DNA of 64,000 nucleotides from Anaerosoma tenue (GTDB lineage Bacteria; Actinomycetota; Coriobacteriia; Anaerosomatales; Anaerosomataceae). The notes beneath the pieces were generated by a model that was not told where the DNA came from, did no database searches, and saw nothing but the letters and a program-made list of their open reading frames with translations. Below, piece after piece: positions 51,678-59,594 of this stretch; position 1 is the first letter of the stretch; the number at the start of each line of letters is the position of its first letter. Both the position numbers and the translations under genes were made by a program. The stretch covers positions 496,001-560,000 of the forward strand of contig NZ_JALNTY010000001.1 in assembly GCF_023161965.1 (NCBI RefSeq). Reading direction: 5' to 3'.

Positions 51678-54305
51678 TTACCCGACGCCGAGCGCAGAAC
51701 GGGCCTCGGAGAGCGCCGCCTCGATGCCCGAGGCGTCCTTGCCACCCGCCTGCGCCATCTCGCGACGTCCGCCGCCGCCGCCCTTGATCCGTGGTGCGAT
51801 GGCTTTGATGAGCGACCCCGCGTCGAATCCCGCCTCCACTGCTCCCGGCGTGCCGGCTGCCAGCAGGAGGGGTGCACCGGACTCGGGATCCTTCGATGCG
51901 ATCACTGCCGCCGCCGAGTCGCCCAACCGCGTACGTACGACGTCCCAGACACCGCGCATCTCTGCCGCGGTGATGTCGGGGACCTGCGCGATCACCACGG
52001 GGTAGCCCGCGTCAAGGGCGCCCTCGGCAAGCGATGCGGGATCGAAGCCCGACAAGTGGCTCTTCGCGCGCTGCGCGGCGTTCTCCAGGTCCTTCACACG
52101 CTTCACGAGCGCTCCGGCCCGCTCGGCCACGTCGAACCTGCCCACCTTGAGGACGGACGCCGCTTCGCCGAGCTCGGCCTCGACGCGATCGGTGTACGCC
52201 AGAGCGTCGAAACTCGTCACCGCCTCGATGCGGCGGAGGTTGGCTCCCACACTGCCTTCGGAGACGATCTTCAGCAGGCCGATCTCGCTCGACCAGGCCA
52301 CATGCGTGCCGCCGCAGAGCTCCTTGCTGAAGTTGCCGACCTCGAGCACGCGGACGATCTCGCCGTACTTCTCACCGAAGAGCGCCGTCACACCCATCTC
52401 ACGCGCGGTGGCGAGCGAGGTCTCGTAGTTGAGGACCTGGTGGTTCTCCATGATCTTGTGGTTCGCCATCTCCTCGATTCGGTGCAACTGCTCCGCCGAG
52501 ATCGCCTCGAAGTGCGTGAAGTCGAAGCGCAGCCGTTCGGGCGCCACGAGCGACCCCGACTGCCGGACGTGATCGCCCAGGATGCGGCGCAGCGCCCAGT
52601 GCAGGATGTGTGTCGCCGTATGGTTGCGGCGGATGCGCTCGCGGCGCATCACGTCTATGGCGGCATGCACCGTGTCACCGACCGAGATGCCGCCCGCCTC
52701 CAATATCCCGACATGGGCGACGAGCCCCGGTACCGCGAATCGGGTATCGGACACCGCGAAGCGCGTATCGTCGGCCGACAGCACTCCGGTGTCGCCTACC
52801 TGGCCACCCTGCTCGGCGTAGAAGGGGGTCGCCGCAAGCACGACCTCGCCCTCCTGTCCCGCCTCGATCCGCTCCACGGAGGTGCCGCCCACCACGATGC
52901 CCACGACCGTGCTCTCCGCCTCGTCTGCACCATAGCCGAGGAACTCGGTGGCCCCGGCCGTCCGGGCCATCTCATCGAACGCGCTCCCGAAAGACCACGA
53001 CTCGTCCTTCACCGCGGCGCGCCCGCGTTCGCGCTGGGCCTCCATGGCGGCCTCGAATGCCTCGTGGTCCACCTCGAGGCCCGACTCCGCGGCGATCTCC
53101 GAGGTCAGTTCATACGGGAAACCGTACGTGTCGTGCAGCGTGAACGCCTCGGTGCCGTCGAGCACGGTCTCGCCCCCCACATGCGCCCGCTCCATGGCCT
53201 CGGTCAGGAACGCGAGTCCCTGGCGGAGCGTCGCGCTGAACCGCTCCTCCTCCGAGGCGACGATACCCCGGATGAGTTCGGCGTTGTCCACGAGCTCGGG
53301 GTAAGGCGTACCCCATCGCCCGATGACCGTGTCGATGAGCTGCACCATGAACGCGTCGTCCACGCCGAGCAAGCGACCGTGCCTGATCGCCCGCCGGAGC
53401 AGACGCCTGAGCACGTATCCCCGCCCCTCGTTGGATGGCAGCACGCCGTCGGCGATGAGGAACGCCACTGCGCGTGCGTGGTCCGCGAGGATCCGGAGCG
53501 ACACGTCGGTCTTCTCGGCCGCCCCGAGCGAGACGCCAGAGAGGCCCTCGCCCACGGCAACCAACACGCGGAGGTCGTCGGTCTCGAAGTTGGTGTGGAC
53601 CCCCTGCATGATGGCAGCGACGCGCTCGAGACCCATGCCGGTGTCGATGTTCTTCTTGGGAAGCGGTTCGAGCGTGCCGTCGTCCTGGCGGTCGTACTGC
53701 ATGAACACGAGATTCCAGTACTCCACGAACCGGTCGCAGTCGCAGCCGGGCGCGCAGGTGTCGAGCCCGCACCCCACCTCGGGACCCTGGTCGTAGTAGA
53801 GCTCCGAGCACGGACCGCACGGACCGGTGGGTCCGGCGGACCAGAAGTTGTCCTTGGCGCCCATGCGCACGATGCGGTCCTGCGGGACGCCGACCTCGTC
53901 GCGCCACACGGCCTCCGCCTCGTCGTCATCCTCGTAGATCGAGAACCACAACCGGTCCGGATCCATCCCGAGGACGTCGGTGGAGTACTCGTACGCCCAC
54001 GCGCACGCCTCGCTCTTGAAGTAGTCGCCGAAGCTGAAGTTGCCGAGCATCTCGAAGAAGCTGTGGTGGCGCCCCGTAGTGCCGATGATGTCGATGTCGG
54101 TGGTGCGCGCACACTTCTGGCACGTCGTGGCGCGTGTCACGCCGATGTCGCGCGCGCCGAGGAAGACCGGCTTGAACTGCACCATGCCGGCAGAGGTGAG
54201 CAGCAGCGACGGGTCGTCCGGCACCAGCGAGGATGAGGGCAGCCGCTTGGCGCCCTTGCTCTCGAAGAACGACAGGAAACTCTCTCGGATATCGGCTGAC
54301 TTCAC
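51678..54305 (-). CDS. alaS: alanyl-tRNA synthetase
   Basis: Charges tRNA-Ala and edits Ser/Gly mischarging. The protein is 875 residues, full length. The class II catalytic core includes FKPVFLGARDIG and RATTCQKCART. The editing domain has NHTATHILHWALRRILG and CGGTHVAWSSEIGLL with the zinc-binding His and Cys residues. The C-Ala domain includes GGGGRREMAQAGGKD. The GTG at 54305 follows GAGGAG by 9 bases. The longer frame to 54455 would add a non-homologous Arg/Pro-rich stretch. Confidence 0.98.
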   Translation of the reverse strand: MKSADIRESFLSFFESKGAKRLPSSSLVPDDPSLLLTSAGMVQFKPVFLGARDIGVTRATTCQKCARTTDIDIIGTTGRHHSFFEMLGNFSFGDYFKSEACAWAYEYSTDVLGMDPDRLWFSIYEDDDEAEAVWRDEVGVPQDRIVRMGAKDNFWSAGPTGPCGPCSELYYDQGPEVGCGLDTCAPGCDCDRFVEYWNLVFMQYDRQDDGTLEPLPKKNIDTGMGLERVAAIMQGVHTNFETDDLRVLVAVGEGLSGVSLGAAEKTDVSLRILADHARAVAFLIADGVLPSNEGRGYVLRRLLRRAIRHGRLLGVDDAFMVQLIDTVIGRWGTPYPELVDNAELIRGIVASEEERFSATLRQGLAFLTEAMERAHVGGETVLDGTEAFTLHDTYGFPYELTSEIAAESGLEVDHEAFEAAMEAQRERGRAAVKDESWSFGSAFDEMARTAGATEFLGYGADEAESTVVGIVVGGTSVERIEAGQEGEVVLAATPFYAEQGGQVGDTGVLSADDTRFAVSDTRFAVPGLVAHVGILEAGGISVGDTVHAAIDVMRRERIRRNHTATHILHWALRRILGDHVRQSGSLVAPERLRFDFTHFEAISAEQLHRIEEMANHKIMENHQVLNYETSLATAREMGVTALFGEKYGEIVRVLEVGNFSKELCGGTHVAWSSEIGLLKIVSEGSVGANLRRIEAVTSFDALAYTDRVEAELGEAASVLKVGRFDVAERAGALVKRVKDLENAAQRAKSHLSGFDPASLAEGALDAGYPVVIAQVPDITAAEMRGVWDVVRTRLGDSAAAVIASKDPESGAPLLLAAGTPGAVEAGFDAGSLIKAIAPRIKGGGGGRREMAQAGGKDASGIEAALSEARSALGVG

Positions 54306-54336
54306 GTGGATGCTCTCCTCGGGTGCGCTCGCATGT

Positions 54337-55566
54337 TCAGGTACGGTCGGACTCTCCGGCCGCGCCGGTCTTGTCCTGGTCGGCAGTGCGGACCTGGTCC
54401 TCCGGTGGCGTGTCCTCGCATTCGCACTCGTCTTCGGACGCCTCGGAAGACGCACGGAAGAGCGCTCCGCCCTCCGACGTCAGCTTCGAGTCGGTGTACT
54501 TCTCGAAGTAGTAGACGAACAAGCCCTTGCCGATGGCGGCCACAGGGATCGAGAGCAGCAGGCCCGCGAATCCGAACAGGGTGGCCCCCGCAAGCAGCGA
54601 GAATATCACCAGCAACGGGTGCAGGTCGACCTGCTCGGACATCACGCGCGGCTGCACGAAGTACTCGGTCACCTGCTGGGCGCCAAGACAGATCGCCACG
54701 GCTCCCACTATGTGCAGGGGGCTCACGAACGCCGCGGCGATACCCGCGATGATCGCGGTGAGCGCCGGGCCGATCCACGGTATGAAGTTGAGTACCGTGG
54801 CTAGCAGGCCGATGACGAGCGAATACGGCACTCCGATGAGCCACAGGCCGATCGTGACGATCACGCCCGTGACGAGCGAGATGGTGAACATCCCGCGGAG
54901 GTAGCCGCCGAGCACGCGGGAGACCGTCCGCGTGACCACGGCTGCCTCATCGTGGCCCTTCGGACCGGCGAGCATGATGATCTCCCGGTTGATCGCGGGG
55001 AGGTCCTTCAGGATCCAGAAGCCCACAACGAGCGACAGGACAGTGGTGACGAGCAGCGACACGGCCGACCCGCCGACACTGAAGATCTCCCGGGCAAGCA
55101 CGCTCGACCACTCGGCGGACTGTCGCGTGATCGTGTCCTGGAGGTTGGCCAACGCGTCTTCGACCCAGGGCGGCATGACGAGGGCCTGATACCTGTCCTG
55201 CAGGTCCAGGAAGAGGGTCGTGGCTCGCTCGTAGTACCCCGGGAACGCTTCCACGAACTCGCGCACCTGCTCCACGAGGGCCGGGATGAGGAATCCGAGC
55301 ATGACGCCCAGAACGGCGAAACTCACGAGGTAGCAGATGCCGACGGCCAGACCGCGCTTGACCCCGCGCCGCTCCATGGCCGCCACCGGACCCCTGAAGA
55401 TGAAGACGATCACGATCGCGAGCAGGAAGGGCACGAGCGCCGTGGACACCTTGCCGAGGATCCACCCCGCCGCGTACAGCAGGATGCCGATGCCCACCAG
55501 CGACCATGTGACCGTGAACACCCGCGACCAGCGGTCCTTGGACTCGCGGCGCAACAGCGGTGCCAT
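54337..55566 (-). CDS. AI-2E family transporter (PerM/YdiK-type)
   Basis: Polytopic membrane protein of 409 residues with about eight membrane helices. The family signature region includes VLNFIPWIGPALTAIIAGI and FVQPRVMSEQVDLHPLLVIFSLLAGATLFG. Members export signals or act as Na/Li-H antiporters; the substrate cannot be told. The C-terminal 45 residues form an acidic cytoplasmic tail with two cysteines. AGGAGG lies six bases before the ATG. It starts one base after the sigma factor stop codon. Confidence 0.9.
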   Translation of the reverse strand: MAPLLRRESKDRWSRVFTVTWSLVGIGILLYAAGWILGKVSTALVPFLLAIVIVFIFRGPVAAMERRGVKRGLAVGICYLVSFAVLGVMLGFLIPALVEQVREFVEAFPGYYERATTLFLDLQDRYQALVMPPWVEDALANLQDTITRQSAEWSSVLAREIFSVGGSAVSLLVTTVLSLVVGFWILKDLPAINREIIMLAGPKGHDEAAVVTRTVSRVLGGYLRGMFTISLVTGVIVTIGLWLIGVPYSLVIGLLATVLNFIPWIGPALTAIIAGIAAAFVSPLHIVGAVAICLGAQQVTEYFVQPRVMSEQVDLHPLLVIFSLLAGATLFGFAGLLLSIPVAAIGKGLFVYYFEKYTDSKLTSEGGALFRASSEASEDECECEDTPPEDQVRTADQDKTGAAGESDRT

Positions 55567-55567
55567 C

Positions 55568-56353
55568 TCAGGCCTCCTCGATGACGATATGCTCGCGCAA
55601 GGCGCGCAGCGTCTTCCTCAGCAGGCGGGAGACCTGCATCTGGGATATCCCTAGCATGCTGGCGATCTCCGTCTGCGTGAGTCCCTGGAAGAAACGGAGA
55701 TACAGGACGTGCTGCTCCAGCGGTGAGAGGCGCTTCAGGCCCTCCGAGAGCGTCGTCCTGTCGTCCACCAGCGCCATCAGCTGATCGTCTTCACCGACAT
55801 ACTCGAGGATGCTGAAGGAATCGTTGCCATCGGAGTTGCGGTCGGTCTCCAGCGAAACGAAGTTGTACGCCTCCGACGTCTCGAGCGCCTCCAGGACGTC
55901 CTCGGTGGTGACTTCAAGGTACTCGGCTATCTCAAGTATCGTGGGCGACCGCTGCTCACGCTGTGTGAGCGCATCGATCGCCTGGTTGACCCGGAACGAC
56001 AGTTCCTGAAGGCGCCGCGGCACCTTGATGGCCCATCCCTTGTCGCGGAAGTACCGCTTGAGCTCGCCGACGATGGTGGGCGTCGCGTAGGTGGTGAACT
56101 CCACCTCGCGCTGGATGTCGAACCGGTCGATAGCCTTGATCAGGCCGATCGTCCCCACCTGGATCAGGTCGTCGATCGGCTCGCCCCGGTTGCGGAAGCG
56201 GCTGGCCAGGTACTTGACCAGGTTGAGATACATGGTGATGAGCTCGTCACGCGACTCCTCATCGCCATGTTCGTGATAGTGGATGAACAGCTGCCTCGTG
56301 TGCTCCTTGTCCCACACGAGCCGCCGCTCTTGTCGGCGCTGGGCTTTAGGCAC
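55568..56353 (-). CDS. SigB/SigF-type RNA polymerase sigma factor
   Basis: Alternative sigma factor of the general-stress/sporulation group, 261 residues. Region 2 is MYLNLVKYLASRFRNRGEP and DLIQVGTIGLIKAIDRFD, with the -10-recognising helix FTTYATPTIVGELKRYFRDKG. Region 3 follows, and region 4 has LTQTEIASMLGISQMQVSRLL as the -35 helix-turn-helix. The GTG at 56353 overlaps the stop of the anti-sigma gene by 8 bases, matching the usual rsbW-sigB coupling. No anti-anti-sigma gene (rsbV) is in the window. Confidence 0.9.
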   Translation of the reverse strand: MPKAQRRQERRLVWDKEHTRQLFIHYHEHGDEESRDELITMYLNLVKYLASRFRNRGEPIDDLIQVGTIGLIKAIDRFDIQREVEFTTYATPTIVGELKRYFRDKGWAIKVPRRLQELSFRVNQAIDALTQREQRSPTILEIAEYLEVTTEDVLEALETSEAYNFVSLETDRNSDGNDSFSILEYVGEDDQLMALVDDRTTLSEGLKRLSPLEQHVLYLRFFQGLTQTEIASMLGISQMQVSRLLRKTLRALREHIVIEEA

Positions 56354-56741
56354 CGGGCTCTCCCGCAACGGATCCCGCACGGCGGCACAGCCGGAGACTG
56401 CACCCTTCGTCACTGCGCTCGATCTCGAACTCGTCACACACGGAACGGAGGATGAACTCCGCATACCCTCCCGGCGCTTCTTCGACGGACCGCGCATCCC
56501 GCAGCGGCCCCGCGACGATCTCGAGCGAATCGGGCGACACGAGGAACGTGAACGTAGCCTCGCCGTCCTCACCCAGGCACTGGCTGGCGTAGACGAACGC
56601 CTCCTCAGCGGCGATGCGCACGTCATCGACCTCGTCATAGGACATGCCGAGCCTGCTCGCCAGCTCGGCCGCGGTGAGCCGCACCGTCTTGGCATACTCC
56701 CCCCGCGTGGGGACGGTAAGTGTGATCCGATCGCTAGCCAT
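56346..56741 (-). CDS. RsbW-like anti-sigma factor with altered ATP-binding motif
   Basis: GHKL-fold protein of 131 residues, the probable anti-sigma factor for the downstream sigma gene. It aligns with RsbW/SpoIIAB in the region YAKTVRLTAAELASRLG and VDDVRIAAEEAFVYA. In RsbW the last part contains the N-box Asn (EAxxNA); here the position is Tyr (EAFVYA). The DxGxG G1 motif is also not recognisable. Sigma binding may therefore persist without kinase activity. The ATG at 56741 has AAGGAGG five bases upstream. Confidence 0.78.
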   Translation of the reverse strand: MASDRITLTVPTRGEYAKTVRLTAAELASRLGMSYDEVDDVRIAAEEAFVYASQCLGEDGEATFTFLVSPDSLEIVAGPLRDARSVEEAPGGYAEFILRSVCDEFEIERSDEGCSLRLCRRAGSVAGEPGA

Positions 56742-56773
56742 GGATCCTCCTTCGATGAGACCCGCAGACGCGC

Positions 56774-57106
56774 TCATCGTTTGCCGAACGAACGGATGAC
56801 GCGCGCAACACCCTGCGCGGCGGTGTTGACGGGCGAGCGGATGAAATCGCTCGCGGTGGAGACGGCTTCGGTCACGCCCTCGGCCTGCGACACGATCGCG
56901 TCGAGTCGCAGAAGCTCGGCGTTGACGGCGTCGATCGTCACGTCTGCCTTGTCGAGCAAGGGGACGATACGCACCCTCACGTCCTCGACGGCCGCCTGTA
57001 TGTCGCGCACGGCTCTCACCGCCACCACCACACCGTAGAGAGCGACGAGCGACAGCACGATGGCGACGACCGTGAGCACTATGCTGAGGGTCCCGGAAGC
57101 GTCCAA
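56774..57106 (-). CDS. DUF948 domain membrane protein
   Basis: A 110-residue protein with one N-terminal membrane helix (about 8-28, IVLTVVAIVLSLVALYGVVVA) and a long amphipathic coiled coil (VRDIQAAVEDVRVRIVPLL onward), the DUF948 architecture. The start is TTG at 57106 behind AAGGGCAGG. It leads the anti-sigma/sigma pair with a gap of 32 bases, and a TACACT -10-like box precedes it. Role unknown, possibly envelope-related stress sensing. Confidence 0.75.
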   Translation of the reverse strand: MDASGTLSIVLTVVAIVLSLVALYGVVVAVRAVRDIQAAVEDVRVRIVPLLDKADVTIDAVNAELLRLDAIVSQAEGVTEAVSTASDFIRSPVNTAAQGVARVIRSFGKR

Positions 57107-57142
57107 AGCCTGCCCTTCGTGGAACTGCGAGGGTACCCGCTC

Positions 57143-57148
57143 AGTGTA
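57143..57148 (-). promoter_or_regulatory. candidate -10 box for DUF948-anti-sigma-sigma operon
   Basis: TACACT on the minus strand, about 37 bases before the TTG start at 57106, in the 62-base gap after rarA. The -35 region is not recognisable. It matches the hexamer before murJ. Confidence 0.4.
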
Positions 57149-57168
57149 GCAAAGGGCGTGCGCAGGAC

Positions 57169-58467
57169 CTACGGCTCTTCCTGCTGGCCCGGCCCCTCTG
57201 CCGGGCGGTAGTACCGTCTCCCGGTGAGCCCGTCCGGCAGGTACTGCTGCTCGACCCGCGCGCCGGGATGATCATGCGGGTACTGGTACGGCGGATACAG
57301 GTCCGCGCCCGGCCGGTGCCGGTCCCGCAGATGGTCGGGCACGCGCTCGGCCCGCCCCTCACGGATGTCGCGTAGCGCTTCATCGATCGCCACGTAGGCA
57401 GCGTTGCTCTTGGGAGCCAGCGCGAGGTAGATCGCGGCATGCGCAAGGTTGATGCGCGCCTCGGGCCAGCCCACCGACTCGGCCGCCTTGAAAGCCGCCA
57501 CCGCGACAGAAAGCGCCCCGGGATCGGCCATCCCCACGTCTTCCGAGGCGAATATCAGCATCCGCCGCGCGATGAACTTCGGGTCTTCGCCTCCGGCCAC
57601 CATCCGCGCCAGCCAGTACACGGCGGCGTCGGGGTCGCTGCCCCGCATCGACTTGATGAACGCCGAGATCACATCGTAGTGGGCGTCCCCACCCTTGTCG
57701 TAGGGCACAGCGCGCACCGCCGTGGCCCTCGCGACCTCGTCCGGAGTCACGACCGGCGCTTCGCCTGGCGCCCTTTCGACGGCTGCGGCAGACGCGATCT
57801 GCGCCGCGAGCTCGAGCGTGGTGAGGGCGCTGCGAGCGTCGCCACCGGCACGGGTGACGATCGCGTCGAGCGCCTCCGGCGTGATGCTGACCGAACCCCC
57901 AAGACCGCGCACCGGCTCCTGGAGCGCGCGCTCCAGGATGGCCCTGATGTCATCGTCGGTGAGCGGGGTGAACTCGACGATCCGCGAGCGGCTGATAAGC
58001 GGAGCGTTCACCTCGAAGAACGGGTTCTCGGTGGTGGCGCCGATGAGGACGACCAGCCGGTCCTCCACCGCATGAAGCAGCGCGTCCTGTTGCGATTTGT
58101 TGAAGCGATGGATCTCGTCGATGAACAGCAGCGTCCGGCGGCCGGTCATCTTGAGGCGTTCCCTCGCCTGCTCGATCACCAGCCGGACCTCTTTGACGCC
58201 CGCATCCACTGCCGAGAGCTCCACCACGTGAGCTTCGGTCATGCCGGCGATCACGCGGGCGAGGCTCGTCTTGCCGGTCCCTGCAGGACCGTACAGGATG
58301 AGCGACGAGAGCGCGTCGATCTCGATAGCGGTCCGAAGAACGGTCCCGGGCCCCACGGCATCGCCCTGCCCGACGAACTCGTCGAGCGTACGCGGACGCA
58401 TCCGCGCAGCAAGAGGCGCACCTTCGGTAAGGCTCTGCTCGGCCGTGTCGTCGAACAGGTCGCGCAC
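57169..58467 (-). CDS. rarA: replication-associated recombination protein A (RarA/MgsA)
   Basis: AAA+ ATPase acting at stalled replication forks. The protein is 432 residues. Walker A GPAGTGKTSLARVIAG lies near residue 60, Walker B LLFIDEIHRFNKSQQD near 115, and a sensor 1 region GATTENPFFE follows. The C-terminal oligomerisation domain includes RGSDPDAAVYWLARMVAGGEDP. The GTG start lies 2 bases after the lipoprotein stop. In Bacillus rarA also follows hisS-aspS and the 6S-1 RNA gene. Confidence 0.96.
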   Translation of the reverse strand: MRDLFDDTAEQSLTEGAPLAARMRPRTLDEFVGQGDAVGPGTVLRTAIEIDALSSLILYGPAGTGKTSLARVIAGMTEAHVVELSAVDAGVKEVRLVIEQARERLKMTGRRTLLFIDEIHRFNKSQQDALLHAVEDRLVVLIGATTENPFFEVNAPLISRSRIVEFTPLTDDDIRAILERALQEPVRGLGGSVSITPEALDAIVTRAGGDARSALTTLELAAQIASAAAVERAPGEAPVVTPDEVARATAVRAVPYDKGGDAHYDVISAFIKSMRGSDPDAAVYWLARMVAGGEDPKFIARRMLIFASEDVGMADPGALSVAVAAFKAAESVGWPEARINLAHAAIYLALAPKSNAAYVAIDEALRDIREGRAERVPDHLRDRHRPGADLYPPYQYPHDHPGARVEQQYLPDGLTGRRYYRPAEGPGQQEEP

Positions 58468-58469
58468 TT

Positions 58470-59024
58470 CTAGCGCGTGGCGCGCTCGACCTCGCGCTTG
58501 ATGACGCCGCTCTCGGCGTAGCCCTTCCAGCGCCAGGTGATGAACGAGTCCCGATCGACTATGAGCGTGTACGGCGTGCTCGTGACCCCGAGTTCGTTGG
58601 CGTACATCGTTGCGGCCTCGGCGGCGGTGGCATCACCGTTACCGCTCACATCGAACGTCACCATATCGATCAGGCCACGGTAGTCATCGACGACCGCATC
58701 AATCTCTTCGCGCACATCGTCGGTGACCAACTGCTCGCTGTCGTAGAAGTAGATGATCATCGCCCTGCCGGCATCGAGTTTGGCCTGGAAGGCGTGCGGT
58801 GTGAGCGTGGTGGTGAACGACGGGAACGGAGCGGGCGCGATGTCGTCATCGTTGGCCGAGCGATCGGTCAGATACTCGGGCCCCTCGGGCTCCGCCGGCG
58901 CGGGTGCGGCTTCCGGCTCTTCTGTGACTGGTGCATCCTCGGCCGCCGTGTCTTCGGCTGTCCCGCAGCCGATCACGGTGAACGCGAGCAGTGCTACGAC
59001 GATTGCTACGACTATCCTGCGCAT
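58470..59024 (-). CDS. thioredoxin-fold lipoprotein lacking the CxxC motif
   Basis: A 184-residue lipoprotein. The signal peptide ends at lipobox VIGC (about residue 20), and an acidic Pro/Ala/Glu linker leads to a thioredoxin-like domain (about 85-184). The domain keeps the core strand AMIIYFYDSEQLV, the middle strand MVTFDVSGNGDA and the cis-Pro loop STPYTLIVDRD. The active-site Cys-x-x-Cys is replaced by SEQL, so redox chemistry is unlikely. The ATG at 59024 has GGAGG 6-7 bases upstream. It sits between the candidate RNA and rarA. Confidence 0.7.
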   Translation of the reverse strand: MRRIVVAIVVALLAFTVIGCGTAEDTAAEDAPVTEEPEAAPAPAEPEGPEYLTDRSANDDDIAPAPFPSFTTTLTPHAFQAKLDAGRAMIIYFYDSEQLVTDDVREEIDAVVDDYRGLIDMVTFDVSGNGDATAAEAATMYANELGVTSTPYTLIVDRDSFITWRWKGYAESGVIKREVERATR

Positions 59025-59044
59025 ATGTTTCCTCCACCCCTCAG

Positions 59045-59219
59045 GGTATGGTCGAACCCCGCCCTGCGTGGTCGGCCGGGTGAACCTGCCGCAGCAGGTG
59101 GGTGCCCGCACCTCAGGTTCGCGCTTCCCCGAAGGGATACCACTCGCCTGTGGGATGTAGGGCTCCCGGTCAAGAAGTGTTGGCTCAACCGCTGACGCCG
59201 GGTCCACGCAAGGCAAGGC
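59045..59219 (-). ncRNA. candidate structured RNA, 6S-like
   Basis: On the minus strand, an 11-bp closing stem forms between GCCTTGCGTGG (59214-59204) and CCACGCAGGGC (59071-59061) with one G-U pair. Inside are a UUCG-capped hairpin TCCC/GGGA (59126-59137) and a 7-bp stem GAACCTG/CAGGTTC (59120-59114 with 59088-59082). A -10 box at 59226-59231 places the start 5 bases before the closing stem. The length of about 175 bases and the hisS-aspS-...-rarA setting match 6S RNA. The ends are approximate. It could alternatively be the structured 5' leader of the lipoprotein mRNA. Confidence 0.45.
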
Positions 59220-59225
59220 ACCATC

Positions 59226-59231
59226 ATCGTA
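59226..59231 (-). promoter_or_regulatory. candidate -10 box of the structured RNA
   Basis: TACGAT on the minus strand, about 7 bases before the predicted RNA start. No -35 consensus is seen. It is identical to the hexamer before dxs. Confidence 0.45.
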
Positions 59232-59270
59232 GCATCCTCGCCGTGCACATGCACCAGGAACGACCCCCTG

Positions 59271-59588
59271 TCAGTCGCCGTCACCGGGAGAGGACGGGCG
59301 CTCCTCGATGTCCCGCAGCCGTGCGCTGAGCGCACGGTGCGCAAGAACGAAACCGGACGCGAGGATGCCGCCGACCAGGAGCGCGGCGATGACGACGGTC
59401 GGATCACCACGGTGATCCCACACGGAGACCACGGCGATGGCCATCAACGCCACCGCCGCGATGATACGTGTCCACCGTCCGTATCCGGCCGACGTGAGGT
59501 CCCACCGGTACACGGCGCCCACGACCATGAAGAGCAGGGAGGCCGCGATGACCACCCCCGAGGCGATGAAGACCGACGGTGACATCAT
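59271..59588 (-). CDS. small three-helix membrane protein
   Basis: A 105-residue protein with about three membrane helices (VFIASGVVIAASLLFMVVG, IIAAVALMAIAVVSVW, VVIAALLVGGILASGFVLA) and an acidic C-terminal tail. No family is recognised. The first of two adjacent ATGs lies 6 bases after the aspS stop, so it is probably translated from the hisS-aspS message. Confidence 0.65.
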   Translation of the reverse strand: MMSPSVFIASGVVIAASLLFMVVGAVYRWDLTSAGYGRWTRIIAAVALMAIAVVSVWDHRGDPTVVIAALLVGGILASGFVLAHRALSARLRDIEERPSSPGDGD

Positions 59589-59594
59589 GCACTC

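Noticed and set aside
54306-54455. N-terminal extension of alaS by 50 codons
   Set aside because: The added Arg/Pro/Thr-rich stretch is unlike any AlaRS, and GTG 54305 has a well-placed ribosome-binding site.
59041-59070. GGTTCGA T-loop-like sequence suggesting a tRNA or tmRNA end
   Set aside because: No five-base T-stem forms around it and there is no acceptor stem or CCA end.
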